Shown: positions 35,896-47,750 of the stretch, piece after piece
Layout: the number at the start of each line of letters is the position of its first letter
Numbering within the stretch: the stretch's first letter is position 1
Assembly: GCA_029964075.1 (NCBI GenBank)
Contig: CM057136.1
Span: 10,602,001-10,666,000, forward strand
DNA from: Patiria pectinifera
Taxonomy: Eukaryota > Echinodermata > Asteroidea > Valvatida > Asterinidae
Length of the DNA: 64,000 bases
Direction of reading: 5' to 3'
Program-made: the position numbers and the translations under genes
Notes under the pieces: generated by a model
Seen by the model: only the letters and a program-made list of their open reading frames with translations
Databases searched by the model: none
What the model was told of the DNA's origin: nothing

Positions 35896-36541
35896 ATCAA
35901 CAATATCCAAAATTACTGGGGCGGAGGTTAGATGTCGGAAAGATTAATCTACCTCAAGAGAGATCTGTAATTGTTTTTCCGTAAGGTTTTGACTCGTCAC
36001 ACGTTCAAATCGCGAAGCAGCCAGAATTTAAAACACAGCATACGTGTCTTTAGCAATCTTATTAAAGTATTTTGGCAACGGAAGACTGGAGTGCGTGAGC
36101 GAGTGGTAGGATGTTAAGAACTGCATCAAATATGAATGAAAAAAATTATTTGGACTTGGACACAATTTGAGAAGATGTGTGATATACTTCACCGAAGCCA
36201 ATATCTTGACAGAAGTCTTGCAATAATAGAGCGAAGTCAAAATGAGTTTAAGGCGCCCTTAAAGCTGGCATTCTCAATGTATTCATGCCAAAACAACTAC
36301 CATTTAAATGTTTATGGTTGCGTTTCCGACGCTTAATCATGGAAGGAGCATGGTAATGAACCAATGAGCCATTTGGTACAACAATTATCACCGATACGTT
36401 TCAATTCAACAAAATCCTGCGGTTTTTTAATGCAAAAACTTGGACAATATGAAACATCACGAGGTAGGAAGGCAAACAGTACAGGGTAATTCCAGCATTA
36501 TGAAAGGAAGTGTAATGTCTGATACTTCTTAACGAACTCAC

Positions 36542-37198
36542 CTTTGGTTTAGTGAGAGTGGCATCCTCATCGCTGTCGGAGAGCACGTCATCTTTCAGGC
36601 CTCTCCTCCTCCGATGGGCTTTAAGAAGCGTCTTTGACCGTGACTTCCGATACACCTTCAGTTTGGTCTTCCCCGGCGACGCATCTTTGGACGTCGAGAG
36701 GGGCTTTTCAGAATCGGTCGTCTTCGACTTGGACTTTGCCGACTTCCCCTTTGACTTGACCTTGTGGAACTTGACCTTCGTGGATTTTTTCTTCGGCGAT
36801 TTCTCAGTTCCCGTCGAGGACTTGCCGGGAGTTTCTTGATTCTTTTTGTACTTCTTTGAGGAGCTGATTCTCCCCGATGACTTCAAGGACTTATCGGACG
36901 AGGTGGACGTGGACTTCTTGCGCTTCGCCACCTTCAACTTCGACGTCTTCTTGAATTTGGTTTTGAACGAGGGGGGCGTCTTCGGAGGGGGCGACTTCGG
37001 GGGCAGGGCCAAGGTGGATTTCAAGTGGGAGGGGTCGGACGTCTTGAGCGCGGCTACGTTCAGGCTGCCTTTAAGCGGGGACTTGAGGCTTGGCGATGGG
37101 GTCTGCATCAAGGCTTTCTGGGGCGATAGTTTTGGGGAGAAATCTAGACGTCGTCTCTCTTCGTCAATGTCGTTGACGAGGGCTCCCATCATCGCAAC
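36542..37198 (-). CDS. KAT6: KAT6 exon: Lys/Ser/Pro-rich basic segment
   Basis: Exactly 219 codons in phase 0, acceptor TTGACTAG, donor GTGAGT. It starts VAMMGALVNDIDEERRRLDF. It then becomes strongly basic, with many SPK/SPL/KSPP motifs and Lys/Ser runs, and ends in DSDEDATLTKPK. No folded domain is recognised. In KAT6 proteins this post-catalytic stretch is poorly conserved and low in complexity. The many Ser-Pro and Thr-Pro sites could be targets of proline-directed kinases (inference). Antisense frames over this exon are shadows. Confidence 0.88.
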
Positions 37199-37319
37199 CT
37201 AGTCAAAATAAATGAGAGCTACATCAGCATTTTTTTCTCAGCTGCCAAAACTGAACCTCCAAATCTCAATTTTATACTGTGACATCAAATTCACAACACT
37301 GCACAAGTCAACACAGTCA

Positions 37320-37965
37320 AATGAAATTCCATGACTTTTCCAGATCTTTTCCAGGACAAAAGTGTGTTGAAGACAAGCCGATCTTTATACAACTATGCCG
37401 ACTTAAACCAGGTCCCACGGAAATCTGGAAATGAAATTCCATGACTTTTCCAGATCTTTTCCAGGACAAAAGTGTGTTGAACTTTATACAACTATGCTGA
37501 ATTTAACCAGGTCCCACGGAAATCTGGAAATGAAATTCCATGACTTTTCCAGATCTTTTCCAGGACAAAAGTGTGTTGAAGACAAGCCGATCTTTATACA
37601 ACTATGCTGAATTAAACCCGGTGTCACATGAAAATCCGACTCCTATGAAAATCGGACCCCTTTCCCCTTTTATTGGTTAATCCCTCTCACGTGACCGGTC
37701 ACTTTCCTAATTATCATACTTACGCATGCGCAGTATTACCAATGAGTCCGATTTTCATAGAAACCTAAATTCACGCTACACCGGTCCCACAGAAATCTGG
37801 AAATAAAATTCCATGACTTTTCCAGATCTTTTCCAGGACAAAAGTGTGTTGAACTTTATACAAATATGCTGAATTAAACCAGGTCCCACGGAAATCTGGA
37901 AATGAAATTCCATGACTTTTCCATGTCTTTTCCAGGACAAAATGAGGCCTTTCCATGACCAATAC
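37320..37965. repeat. ~120-bp tandem repeat in a KAT6 intron
   Basis: Five units share CATGACTTTTCCAGATCTTT, CCAGGACAAAAGTGTGTTGA and GGTCCCACGGAAATCTGG. Some units lack the GACAAGCCGATC segment. One unit is interrupted by the MITE at 37621-37790. The reverse frames are repeat-driven. Confidence 0.9.
37621..37790. mobile_element. GGTGTCAC-type MITE inside the ~120-bp array
   Basis: CGGTGTCACATGAAAATC at the left and ATTTTCATAGAAACC...GCTACACCGG at the right. A related copy lies at 22399-22540 (CGGTGTCATATGAAAATCAG ... CATGCTACACCGG). It has been inserted between units of the 37.3-kb tandem array. Confidence 0.6.
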
Positions 37966-38219
37966 CTGAACTGTTTCGGCATCTTAGGAGCCTTTTTACA
38001 ATACACTGGCTAGTCATCACACTGAGGCAAGGGACGCCACTCCCTTTCAGCCTTCCAGTTTGACACAAGACCACTGAGCACCACAAAAGCATCACAATGG
38101 TGCACTGAACATGCAACAAGTATAGAGCATGCATGCATAAAGAGGAAGTATAGTAAACTGGAATGCAAACTGGAAGACTGCCATAGCCAAATATTACGCA
38201 TCATCACGTATGGGTTGTG

Positions 38220-38799
38220 CTAGCCTTTCGCCAAGGCCATTGTGGCTTAACCCAACTTGTAAAGAATTTCTTATGTTTTTCTTTATAATCTCCATTTTTG
38301 CTACCCCAAAAAGGTAGCAAAATTCCAACCAATCATCAGCCTTTTAGTGCGCGCGTGGCTACTACCCGGACGCGTTGACGCGCCCGGATGCTTGCACAAA
38401 GTTTTTAAACAAAAATGCGAGTCTAGTGTTACACGAGATCGTGACCTCTTAATTGTTCTTAATTTATCTTATTTTAATTTTACTTATAAAAGTATTTCAA
38501 GAAATTATTTGAGTGTATGAACTTATTTTTTATCTGAACTTACAGTTGTTTGCTCTTACGTTTTCCTTACTCACCCTTCTTTCACAAATGGAAGCGACTA
38601 GGCAAAATCCGCTTGTGATTGGTTAACCTTTCAGCACTCTTCTTATTTGCATAAAAACTATGAATAATTCAACAAAATCAAGTTCGAAAAGGCCTCGTGG
38701 CTTTGCCACTCGTGCGTGCTGACTTAATCTTTGCTCCAGTCGCTTCGAGCTTTCACAGCTCCGCTTCTATAAGCCACGATGGCCTTGGCGAAAGGCTAG
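38220..38799. mobile_element. 580-bp inverted-repeat element in a KAT6 intron
   Basis: Left CTAGCCTTTCGCCAAGGCCA and right TGGCCTTGGCGAAAGGCTAG are 30-bp near-perfect terminal repeats. A GCTACCCCAAAAAGGTAGC hairpin lies inside. No transposase. Confidence 0.7.
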
Positions 38800-38973
38800 G
38801 GTTGTGCAGGATTCCATGACTGTTCTACGATTTCTTATAAAATAACACAATTCCATGACTTCTTATAAAATATGATAAATTTTAAACTCCAGGTTTATTA
38901 AGTGCCTACGGGAACCCTTCCAGGTTCATGATTATTTCAGAATACTGAACGAAAAATGAATTGCGATCGTTAC

Positions 38974-39130
38974 CTCTCGTTTGACCTCCTTCTCTTCCTC
39001 CATGATGGCCATACCGCTGACCACCAACGGCGTCCACCTCAGGCAGTCCTCGTCCAGCTCAATCCGGCAACTCCTCGCCACCTTGGCCTTGTGATCGTTG
39101 ATGACTTTGTGGCGTAACTTCAACACGACC
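38974..39130 (-). CDS. KAT6: KAT6 exon: end of the MYST domain
   Basis: A 157-nt exon: acceptor CAATCAG, donor GTAACG. One leading base, then 52 codons, ending in phase 0. It reads VVLKLRHKVINDHKAKV, then ELDEDCLRWTPLVVSG, then an acidic EEEKEVKRE tail. In vertebrate KAT6 the same place reads FVIIRREKLI...DPDSLRWTPILISN, so this closes the catalytic domain. The VVLKL segment is more diverged than the rest. Confidence 0.93.
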
Positions 39131-39454
39131 CTGATTGGTGGAACAAGGGGTTAAAAAAATCCAGATTTAAAAAAAAATTCTGTCGGAATTCCACTATTCG
39201 GTTCGGATTTCGGTAACCGGATATTCGTAACCTTAAAAAAAAATGAAGCCTTCCCTTTTTTGTGACACAAGCTAAAGAAAATAACTGGAACATCCCCCAA
39301 TTTGCTCCATGGTCTCTGATTGTAACTGCATTCACTTGCTAGTGGTCTTTTTTGGTACACGAATAGCCTGCTCATTCAACTGATCAGAGAGTCCCCCCCC
39401 CATTTTTTTTCACTGTACAGCTGCCATTTTGGCCCAAAGCAGCTAAAATCAATC

Positions 39455-39605
39455 ACATTAACCATCTCTGCCCTCGCATGTACCCATTTACTCCTGGGTG
39501 GGGAGAAGCAATGAGTGACAAAGTGCCTTGCCCAAGGGCACACGCACCGCAACCCCAGGCTGGACTCGAACCCACAACCTGCAGAATTACCTACAAATCC
39601 TGAGT
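39455..39605 (-). mobile_element. SINE fragment, reverse orientation
   Basis: It carries CCATCTCTGCCCTCGCATGT, GTGCCTTGCCCAAGGGCACA and GGACTCGAACCCACAACCTG, the same order as at 46020-46290. It lies in the KAT6 intron between exons at 39130 and 39654. Confidence 0.55.
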
Positions 39606-39653
39606 TTGAGGCCTCGATAGTGGAACTAGGCTGTCTAATATTTAGGTTCTTAC

Positions 39654-39738
39654 CTGTCGTCCTTCTTGCCTATCATCCTGAGTGACTGCAGTGTGGACGC
39701 GATGTCGTGCGGACACATACCAGTAGCTCGGCTGATAC
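39654..39738 (-). CDS. KAT6: KAT6 exon: MYST C-terminal helix region
   Basis: An 85-nt exon: acceptor CACTACAG, donor GTAAGA. It reads [20 protein letters not shown] then MIGKKDD, completed to Arg by the next exon. This aligns with the winged-helix-like C-terminal part of the MYST fold ([17 protein letters not shown] in KAT6B). It is too short to appear as an open reading frame of note and was placed by motif and phase. Confidence 0.95.
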
Positions 39739-39768
39739 CTGTAGTGTCAAGTAATTATAAAGACATCA

Positions 39769-40037
39769 GGGCCCAATTTCATAGCGCTGCTTAACAGTAA
39801 GCAGAAAAGTTGTGCTTACTATAGCAGAAAATCATGCTGCTGCTTAAACACTATAACTGTTGCACGCGCATGGAGATTTCTATTGTTATGTCACTGTTAT
39901 GTCACTGATTTAAGCAAAGTTTTCGTCTAGGGTTAAACATGCTTTTGCTGTGCTTACTGCTTAATGGTCCCTATGAAATAGATGGAGGCTCGGTAAGCAC
40001 AAAGTCGGCTGTTAAGCAGCGCTATGAAATTGGGCCC
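39769..40037. mobile_element. GGGCCCAATTTCATAG inverted-repeat element
   Basis: The ends are perfect 29-bp inverted repeats starting GGGCCCAATTTCATAGCGCT. Interior shows TAAGCAG/CTGCTTA pairs. Related partial units follow at 40200-40290 and 40420-40505, in a local ~220-bp duplication that also carries a SINE-like CTTGCCCAAGGACACAAGC. Confidence 0.75.
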
Positions 40038-40199
40038 AGCCCAATCTGTGCCAAATTTCAAGACGCTGCTAACCACCGAATCCTGCGCTTACTATCACCG
40101 TTTTGTGCTAACTGCACTAGCATAAAAATTCTGTGCTAACCATGCAAACACAGAATCCTTTGTTACGGATGTACGCATGCACAGAAGCCACAATTCTTG

Positions 40200-40660
40200 G
40201 CTAACATGTGAAATATGCTTACTGTAAGCACGGGATTTTCTGCTATAGTAAGCAGAAATTGTTCGCTTACCATGAAATTGGGCCCTGGTCACTACCCTCA
40301 CAGGTACCCATTGATACTCACGGAGTGCAAATTGTAGTCAAGTGTCTTGCCCAAGGACACAAGCGCCATGTTCTCCATCAGGATTCGAAACTGCGTACCA
40401 TGGCACATGAGTCAAACACCGTGCTTACCGTAAGCACAGGATTTTCTGCTATAGTAAGCAGGAATTGTTCGCTAACAGTAAGCAGATCCATGAAATTGGG
40501 CCCTGGTCTGTTCCCTCAAAGGAGACCATTAAGACTCCCGATGTTCATATTGTAGTTAAGTGTCTTGCCTAAGAACACAAGCACCGTGATCCCCATCAGA
40601 GTTCAAACCCGCGTACCATGACACACGAGTCAAACACCGTGACCATTGGACCGAGACGCC
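40200..40660. repeat. Local ~220-bp tandem duplication
   Basis: Two units share TTTTCTGCTATAGTAAGCAG, CATGAAATTGGGCCCTGGTC, a CTTGCC(C/T)AAG(G/A)ACACAAGC block and CGTACCATG(G/A)CACA(T/C)GAGTC. It lies directly upstream of the donor of the catalytic-Glu exon. Confidence 0.6.
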
Positions 40661-40675
40661 CAACAGTAGACTTAC

Positions 40676-40825
40676 TCTTGATGGTGATTCTCCGGTTCTC
40701 CCCGTTCCGGCCCAGGAACTCCAGTATGACGCTGCGCCAGTAGGAGTTGTAACTGACCCGACCCAGGTCGGAGAGGGGTTTCTCCGGGGTGCCTGGCTGG
40801 CCCTCTTGTCTGGATAACAGGTAGC
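40676..40825 (-). CDS. KAT6: KAT6 exon: catalytic glutamate
   Basis: A 150-nt exon: acceptor GTTTAG, donor GTAAGT. It enters and leaves within Ser codons. It reads [20 protein letters not shown] and then [18 protein letters not shown] and [10 protein letters not shown]. The Glu of PEKPLSDLG is the general-base glutamate of MYST enzymes (Glu338 in Esa1). Introns on both sides carry copies of the GGGCCCAATTTCATAG repeat and SINE pieces. Confidence 0.96.
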
Positions 40826-40880
40826 CTAAACAGACAGGAAAGCAGGAAAAATAACAGTTAAAGTTGTGTCCATCTACCAC

Positions 40881-41062
40881 AGGGGTGTGAGTGACCACTG
40901 ATAAAAATATCTGAAAACAGCTGGAAAAAATATGTAAAAAAGCTGAACTTTGGAAATCTATACTTTTGTACACAGCAAGTGAGGAAAAAAGCTGAAAAAA
41001 AGCTGAAATCCAACACCAAAAAGCTGAAATCAGCTTTAAAGCAGAGATTTCACACCCCTGCT
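40881..41062. mobile_element. Short element with CAGGGGTGTGA ends
   Basis: CAGGGGTGTGAGTGACC at the left and TTTCACACCCCTG at the right form an 11-bp terminal repeat of the kind seen in hAT-like MITEs. The interior is a run of AAAAAGCTGAA units. No clear 8-bp target duplication was confirmed. Confidence 0.45.
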
Positions 41063-42042
41063 ACAAAAAACAAAATTCCTTTTCTAAATTGCAAATTTTT
41101 TTAGCAATACAAATAAAACGTCATTCACTTTTTGAAAGAAACATCGACCCCTCCCAAAAAAAACCCTAACAGCCCACTGTTATTGAATTGTTACCTTACA
41201 AATTCCAGCATTAGGAAAGGCAGTGTACACGTAATGTCCGTGACAGAGCCAATTAACCGAGATATCTAATTAACGGTTCAGAGAAATGATCCAAAACTCC
41301 TATGCTTTCAGCTCCTTGACATTCCTAGATGATGGATGCGGAAGATTTGAAAACAACATTTCAGGTTTATTCACTGTGCTCTTAAAAGCTCTGTCACGGA
41401 CATTACATAACGCTGGCATTGCCCGTATTCGGTCGCGCTTCACTGCTCTCCGCAGTGCTCTTTCTGTGTGCAGTGACTCTCTGTGTGACACAGTTACTTC
41501 TTATCCCTTCACCTGAAACTGACCTGCAGGGTTTTAAAGGGTTTGACATATTGCTCTGAATACTGACATCCCACCAGGAAGGTTAAGAGCCTTGCACAAG
41601 ACGCAAGGAAGTCGTGTTTCTGCGACATGGATCTTAGAAGGTGAACGAACCCATGTCACATTGTACTGGATAATGTCACATTGCTCTTCAATACAAAAAC
41701 TATACTCAGAGGGACATAATGTTCTGATCTTCACAGGGAACACGGCTATTACAGTTGACGGACAGGGCTCGCGTTTCTAGTTTTTTTAAGTCTACTTGAC
41801 TATGAGGCTTGGACAATGTAGCTCACAAAATTTGACAAGGCCGGAAGTGTTTGTCTGTTTGAACAGTTCCTTGATGAAAAACATGAACAAGCTTAATGTC
41901 AAGTAATGTTCAATAATATTCTTGTTCATTGTTATCAATCCAATATGGGAACAAAAAAAATGCAATAACTGATTCTTTTTTTTATTTTTACAGAAAAGTT
42001 TCTTTTTGCAAAGGTTAAAGTTACGACAAATACGAAAATACA

Positions 42043-42200
42043 TTCAGGGGCGGATCTAGCTTTCAGGAAACCGGGGGAGGAGGGGGGTTGATTTGGGAAG
42101 GGGGAGGGTGATTTGAAAGGGGGGGGTTGAGTGAAGGCATACAGGTCCAAAGGCATTGCCCCCCCCCCTCCGAAAAGTTTGAAACGCTGCTTTCTCTTGC
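42043..42200. mobile_element. hAT-like element end (CAGGGGCGGATCTAG)
   Basis: CAGGGGCGGATCTAGCTTTC is a common hAT-type terminus. It is followed by G-rich and then C-rich tracts (GGGGGAGGAGGGG, CCCCCCCCCTCC). The right terminus is not clear. Confidence 0.4.
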
Positions 42201-42309
42201 ATTCTACAGCAATTTGGGAATACATTTAGGAACTTTAGCATTCCACTTATTATTTTTGACATCATTTTAATAGTATCATAACATTAGTAAGCTGCTGATG
42301 GGGGAAGGG

Positions 42310-42580
42310 GTTGAAATCCTGAAATCTGGACAAATCCAGACAAAAAGATCCTGAAATCCTGAAAAAAATCCTGAAAAAAAATCCTGCCTTGAGGAAAAAT
42401 CTGAACAACTCTCAAATCCTAAAAATTTGGACAAATGCCGACTGCAAATCCTGAAATCTGGACAAATTGTTTAAAAAAATCCTGAAATCTGGACAAATCC
42501 AGACAAAAAGATCCTGAAATCAGGAAAAAATCCTGAAAAAAAAATCCTGCCTTGAGGAAAAATCCGAACAGTTCTCATCC
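42310..42580. repeat. Direct repeat of TCCTGAAATCTGGACAAA
   Basis: Two long units (about 42320-42400 and 42475-42575) share TCTGGACAAATCCAGACAAA, AAGATCCTGAAATC and CCTGCCTTGAGGAAAAATC. Confidence 0.8.
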
Positions 42581-42737
42581 CTGTAAAAGTAATTAGTAGT
42601 GTGAAAAGGACTTCACCACTCACAAAGTTTGTTTGTTTTGTTTAATTTGTTTTTTTGTATGTTTATTTGTTTGTTTTGTTTAATTTTTTCTTTCTTTTTT
42701 TCGAAACCATGATGGATTGGCGGTGTGGAATGTATTA

Positions 42738-42896
<159 letters not shown>

Positions 42897-43246
42897 CTAA
42901 ATAAAAATGTAGAAAACTCAACAGTTCAAAAGCAGTTTTTGTGTCATCAAAAACTTGACTTAAAGGTACAGTCCATATTTGTAATTTGTACATTGTGTTT
43001 GTTTGAAGCAACAAAAATGCTCAAAATCTTAAGAAGGGTGCTGAAAACTGAAACAATGCAATTTCATCTCAGCTTCAGCTGTATATTTTAGAAAAAAAAC
43101 AGCATTCTAGGATCTCGATTTCAAATCAAAAGTTGCTGAATCATGTTTTGAATTGGGCCTGAATTCAGCGTCCGAGACACGTTCTCACTGAGCCGATTGC
43201 AGCTCGAAGTGATGTCGCGCACTGATCCGACGAATTATAGCAACCG

Positions 43247-43745
43247 TGATACAGGTAACCAGTCTAATTCACAAGTGACAGTCAGTCAGTGAGATAGGTA
43301 ACCAGTCTAATTCACAAGTGACAGTCAGTCAGTGAGATAGGTAACCAGTCTAATTCACAAGTGACAAGTCAGTCAGTGAGATAGGTAACCAGTCTAATTC
43401 ACAAGTGACAGTCAGTCAGTGAGATAGGTAACCAGTCTAATTCACAAGCGACAGTCAGTCAGTGAGATAGGTAACCAGTCTAATTCACAAGTGGCAGTCA
43501 GTCAGTGAGATAGGTAACCAGTCTAATTCACAAGTGACAGTCAGTCAGTGAGATAGGTAACCAGTCTAATTCACAAGCGATGGTCAGTCAGTGAGATAGG
43601 TAACCAGTCTTATTCACAAGTGACAGTCGGTCAGTGAGATAGGTAACCAGTCTAATTCACAAGTGACAGTCAGTCAGTGAGATAGGTAACCAGTCTAATT
43701 CACAAGTGACAGCTAGCCATCGAGATACAGGTAACCAGTCTAATA
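43247..43745. repeat. 43-bp satellite
   Basis: About 11 tandem copies of a unit containing GATAGGTAACCAGTCTAATT and CACAAGTGACAGTCAGTCAG. Units are nearly identical, with one 44-bp variant. Isolated partial units occur at 54420-54465 and 56335-56375. Confidence 0.95.
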
Positions 43746-43748
43746 GGC

Positions 43749-43890
43749 CTGAGACATAATGACGTCACACTTTGTTTACATGTGCAATTTCCTATGACGT
43801 AGACGGTCCCCACTTTATCTGGCGTCCCGACTTCGCTCCTATAGGAAAGCGCATATGTAAACAAAGCCATTACGTCATTACGTCTCACAG
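43749..43890. mobile_element. 140-bp palindromic element at the edge of the 43-bp satellite
   Basis: TGAGACATAATGACGTCACA on the left and TTACGTCATTACGTCTCA on the right are inverted, with further pairing of TTTGTTTACAT and TTCCTAT. It breaks the satellite: CAGTCAGTCAGT resumes right after it. Confidence 0.65.
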
Positions 43891-43948
43891 TCAGTCAGTC
43901 AGTCGGGCACGCAGAGGATACTAGACCGGCCCTCTGGGACCAGCACTA

Positions 43949-44191
<243 letters not shown>

Positions 44192-44863
44192 CTAGGAAAG
44201 CAAAGCAAAATATAGGAAATATTAGTATGCTTGAAAATATAACATGGTCTGAGGTGGATAGTATACAAATAAAACAGGGTTTGAGGGTTGATAGTTGATA
44301 TTATAATTATAACCGACATACAGATCCTTGTCATTTGATTGGTGGAACTCACATCACGTGTTATTTGTTATTGCTCCCATTCACGCCGCGGCTCAAAAAG
44401 TACTATCCGCCCATGGGGAATGGGAAATACTATTGAACAGTTAGAATCATGACGCGGTATTTGTGTGCAAATGCATGCTGGTGTGCGCGTTCAGCGTTGC
44501 GCGTATTGTTCCAAAGAGCCAGCGCTACAGCGTTGGGTTCAAACATTTTCGTGAAGGGGTGGTTTGGAAGAGAGAAATACATTTTCCTCCAGTTTTGTAT
44601 TGAAATAAAAGTTCAAATATATCAAATGACAGGGATCTATATGTCAGTTATATAAAAAAAATATTGAGTGGCTTTAAAGTGTGAAATGGGAGGAATATTA
44701 CCACTCGGTAAAATCTGGACTTTTCCAGTTCCAGGACTTGACGCGCAGTACAGTTAGAACGAGCACGCTTTACACGGACATTCAGCAGTTCAGCATATGC
44801 AGCTGGAATGTCGCTCGCATCTTGGAACAGCGGAATACGCGGAGTGCGGTATGGACCGAGGCC

Positions 44864-44893
44864 GTGCTACATGGTTATATGTAGCACGGCTTG
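44864..44893. repeat. Perfect hairpin in a KAT6 intron
   Basis: CCGTGCTACAT, a short GGTTAT loop, and ATGTAGCACGG form a perfect 11-12 bp stem. Nothing nearby explains it. It lies in the intron between the two exons that encode the MYST zinc finger. Confidence 0.6.
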
Positions 44894-45244
44894 TTGCCAT
44901 GGATCCATCAATGAGGATCGAGGATTCAAGTTTACTTGAAGATAATATGAGGTATAGTAATATCGACTATCTACCTCAAAATAAACCATGTTATATTTGA
45001 TTTACTATACCACATACGAATTCACCAAAATTTTGAGTTACGGATCAGTTTTCTCAGCAAAATGTTGCTGTACCTGTGCCGCCATCTTGTCATGTAGCTA
45101 GTTAGTATGATGTTCACGCATGTGCACTACCCCGCGCAATAGTTCCACGATTGATCCGTAAATATGCATGCGTTTATAGAATATCGCTGAATAGGTTTGA
45201 TTTTCACTGTATTCTATCAAGAGTGTTTCTCCAACTGTACTTAC

Positions 45245-45317
45245 CAGGTGTCGGATAAGAATACTTCTGCTCTTCATGTACTTGAGACAAAACTCGCACA
45301 AGAAAAGCTTTGGTAAC
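45245..45317 (-). CDS. KAT6: KAT6 exon: MYST C2HC zinc finger, first half
   Basis: A 73-nt exon: acceptor GTTTTCAG, donor GTAAGT. The first base completes Arg; 24 codons follow, reading [20 protein letters not shown] and then IRHL. It carries the two Cys (CEFC) and the His of the C2HC finger built into all MYST domains. The last Cys comes from the next exon (TKCGW). This finger is structural and differs from the separate upstream C2HC finger at 57.8-58.6 kb. Confidence 0.95.
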
Positions 45318-45442
45318 CTGAAAACATAAAAACAAAGTGTGGTTATTTTAGGTTAAATGGGACACCAGTTAACAAATTCAAAATTTTCAGGAAAAAAAAA
45401 CACAACTTGTTTGAAATGAATAGTGATATGTACAATTTGTAG

Positions 45443-45932
45443 TTAAAGAGGTTGTGGAATGCTGAAAGTCGTTTTGTTTTTTGTATTTTTTTTTATTGTA
45501 GAGTAGACCCATATATATCATAATCTCAAAGTCCCATTCTTTTGTAATGTGCGTTTATATGTTTATAAAACTGAAATTCATCGAGTAATTTGTTGCACGG
45601 TGAACGCATAATTGAAATCAACAGTCATCGGGTTCTTTGTAAAATGAGAAAAATCGTGACGTAATATAAAACAGGACCCGTTTATACTACGCTGCATCGG
45701 GAGTCCTGTTTATTACGTCACGATTTACTATGTTTTGTTTGCTGCCCCCAACGACGACTTTTACACAAAACGCACATTCGGGTCGAAACAGGACCTGATG
45801 AACAGCTCTCAAAAGTACCTTTTGTACTCATTTCATGACAGACACAATAGTCGTTTTTATTTCATCACACCTTAGGCTACATATACCCGAAAAATGACGG
45901 AAATGTCTTCGAGCATTCCACAACCTCTTTAA
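45443..45932. mobile_element. TTAA-flanked MITE with 21-bp perfect terminal repeats
   Basis: The left end TTAAAGAGGTTGTGGAATG is repeated exactly in inverse orientation at the right end (21 bp). Inside, 45652-45728 forms a second inverted repeat (ATCGTGACGTAATA ... ATTACGTCACGAT). It sits in the KAT6 intron just upstream of the MYST zinc-finger exon. It is non-coding. Confidence 0.75.
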
Positions 45933-46019
45933 ACCAAAGGTTCTTTGCCACTCATCATAGAGCAGTTTTCTAGATACAGTCTGGGGTTTCCCGTAAACTG
46001 CGTTTTTAACAAAGATCAA

Positions 46020-46290
46020 AGCGCTTTTACATCATTATTACCCCTGCTCATTGGGCCAATAAAACATTCCTTGGACCATCTCAGCTCCCTGGGGAGTGTA
46101 CAGTTTGAAGCAGTGATTTTTGTTAGGGCGCAAACGGTTAAATGAAACACAACAACCATCTCTGCCCTCACAGGTACCCATTTACTCCTGGGGAGAGAAT
46201 GAGTGACAAAGTGCCTTGCCCAAGGGCACAAGCGCCGGGCTGGACTCGAACCCACAACCTGCAGAATTAACCACAGATTTTGAATGAGAT
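46020..46290 (-). mobile_element. SINE fragment, reverse orientation
   Basis: It contains CCATCTCTGCCCTCACAGGT, the motif GTGCCTTGCCCAAGGGCACA and GGACTCGAACCCACAACCTG (reverse of a B-box). It matches the element at 62812-63092. The ATT tail is nearly lost. It sits immediately downstream of a KAT6 exon. Confidence 0.6.
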
Positions 46291-46389
46291 GTTCCAGACC
46301 AGGAGGCAACAGCGCCCCACTTGTGTTTTATTCTTGACCCGACTTGGGACAGATTCAACAAGAACCCTGTATCAAAACTTGGCCGGTAC

Positions 46390-46508
46390 CTGGCATATTC
46401 CTGAGGGTAAGGTGATGAGTACCATGTCTGTAGGTGATACCGGCCAAACTCGATGCAGCTCGGTGACCGCGTTTGGTGATCGATCTGCTGGGGTTCCGCG
46501 CTGCATGT
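46390..46508 (-). CDS. KAT6: KAT6 exon: start of the MYST domain
   Basis: Acceptor is a long pyrimidine tract ending GGAGTAG; the donor is GTACCG. It begins in phase 0 and ends with two bases of an Arg codon. It reads [17 protein letters not shown] and then [22 protein letters not shown], the invariant opening of the MYST acetyltransferase fold ([20 protein letters not shown] in KAT6). The open frame around it is short, so it was found by searching for this motif. A SINE-like fragment lies just downstream at 46040-46290. Confidence 0.93.
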
Positions 46509-46811
46509 CTACTCCGGGGGAAAAAAAAGATAGGAAGAAAAGATTGCAAGCCGAGTTGTTGTTTTTTTAAAATGTCACAGGAAAAGAGGTTACTATGCCT
46601 GAAAGTGCATGCAATTATAGCATTTTTATTTCTCCATTCACTGCACAAAATCAAAACTGATTACTTAAAGTGAGGATCTGTAAAAAATACAACTTGGTTT
46701 GAGGGGAAGCAGTGGGAAATTACCCGGTCCCAAAGTGTTGACTGATTTGATTACCTCCTGAAGCGAAGTGGACGGAGGCAATCAAAAGCAACCAACACTG
46801 AAGGACTTGTT

Positions 46812-47750
46812 AAAACTTTGTGTTGGACTTGTGATGGACTTGTGATGGACTTGTGATGGACTTGTGGGGACTTTTGAGGACTTGCGATGGGTTTAAGGAC
46901 TTGGGGACTTGTGAGGTACTTGTGAGGACTTTTTGGTGTGCGTATGGGGATTTGTGAGGACTAATGAGGATTTCTGAGGACTTGTGATGAAATTGTGAGG
47001 ACATGTGAGGACTTGTGAGGAACTGTGAGGACTTTTTGGTGTGCGTATGGGGATTTGTGAGGACTGATGAGGATTTCTGAGGACTTGTGATGGAATTGTG
47101 AGGACATGGTAATCTTATGCAGACATTTGTTGGACTTATGAGGACATATGGTGAATATGTGAGGACTTGTGGTGGGTTTGAGGACTTGTGACAACTGCTA
47201 ATGGACTTGTGAGGTATGTGATGGACTTGTGAGGACTTACAATGGATTTGTGAAGACTTGTGATGGACTTCTGTTGCACAAGTGAGGACTTTTGATGAAC
47301 TTGTGAATACTTTGATGGACGTGTGGACTTGAGAGGACTTGTGAGGACTTGTGATGGATGTGTGAGGACTTGTACTGACTTATGAGGACTTATATTGGAT
47401 TTGTGTAGTGATGGACACGTGTTGGACATGTGAGGACTTTCAATGGACTTGTGATGGATGCTTGAGGACTTGTAATGACTTGAAAGTATTTGTGAAGACT
47501 TGTGATTGACTACACGATGACTTGGATTTGTGAGGACTTAAAATGGATTTGAGAAGACTTGTGATGGACTTGTGTTGGACATGTGAGGACTTGTGATGGA
47601 CTGTTGAGGACTCATAATGGATTTGAGAAGACTTGTGATGGACTTGTGAGGACTTGTGATGGACTTGTGATGGACTTGTGATGGACTTGTAATGGACTTG
47701 TGAGAACGTGATGGATTTGTGAGGACTTGTGATTGACTTTTGAAGACAGT
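46812..47750. repeat. 11-bp minisatellite, highly diverged array in a KAT6 intron
   Basis: Units alternate between GTGATGGACTT and a 10-bp GTGAGGACTT form. Longer local duplications exist (for example TTTTTGGTGTGCGTATGGGG at about 46930 and 47032). It is about 40 kb from the arrays at 6.4 and 7.7 kb. Confidence 0.9.

Noticed and set aside
36846..37202. Plus-strand open frame rich in Asp/Phe opposite the basic KAT6 exon
   Set aside because: Mirror of a Lys/Ser-rich coding exon on the minus strand; no independent support.
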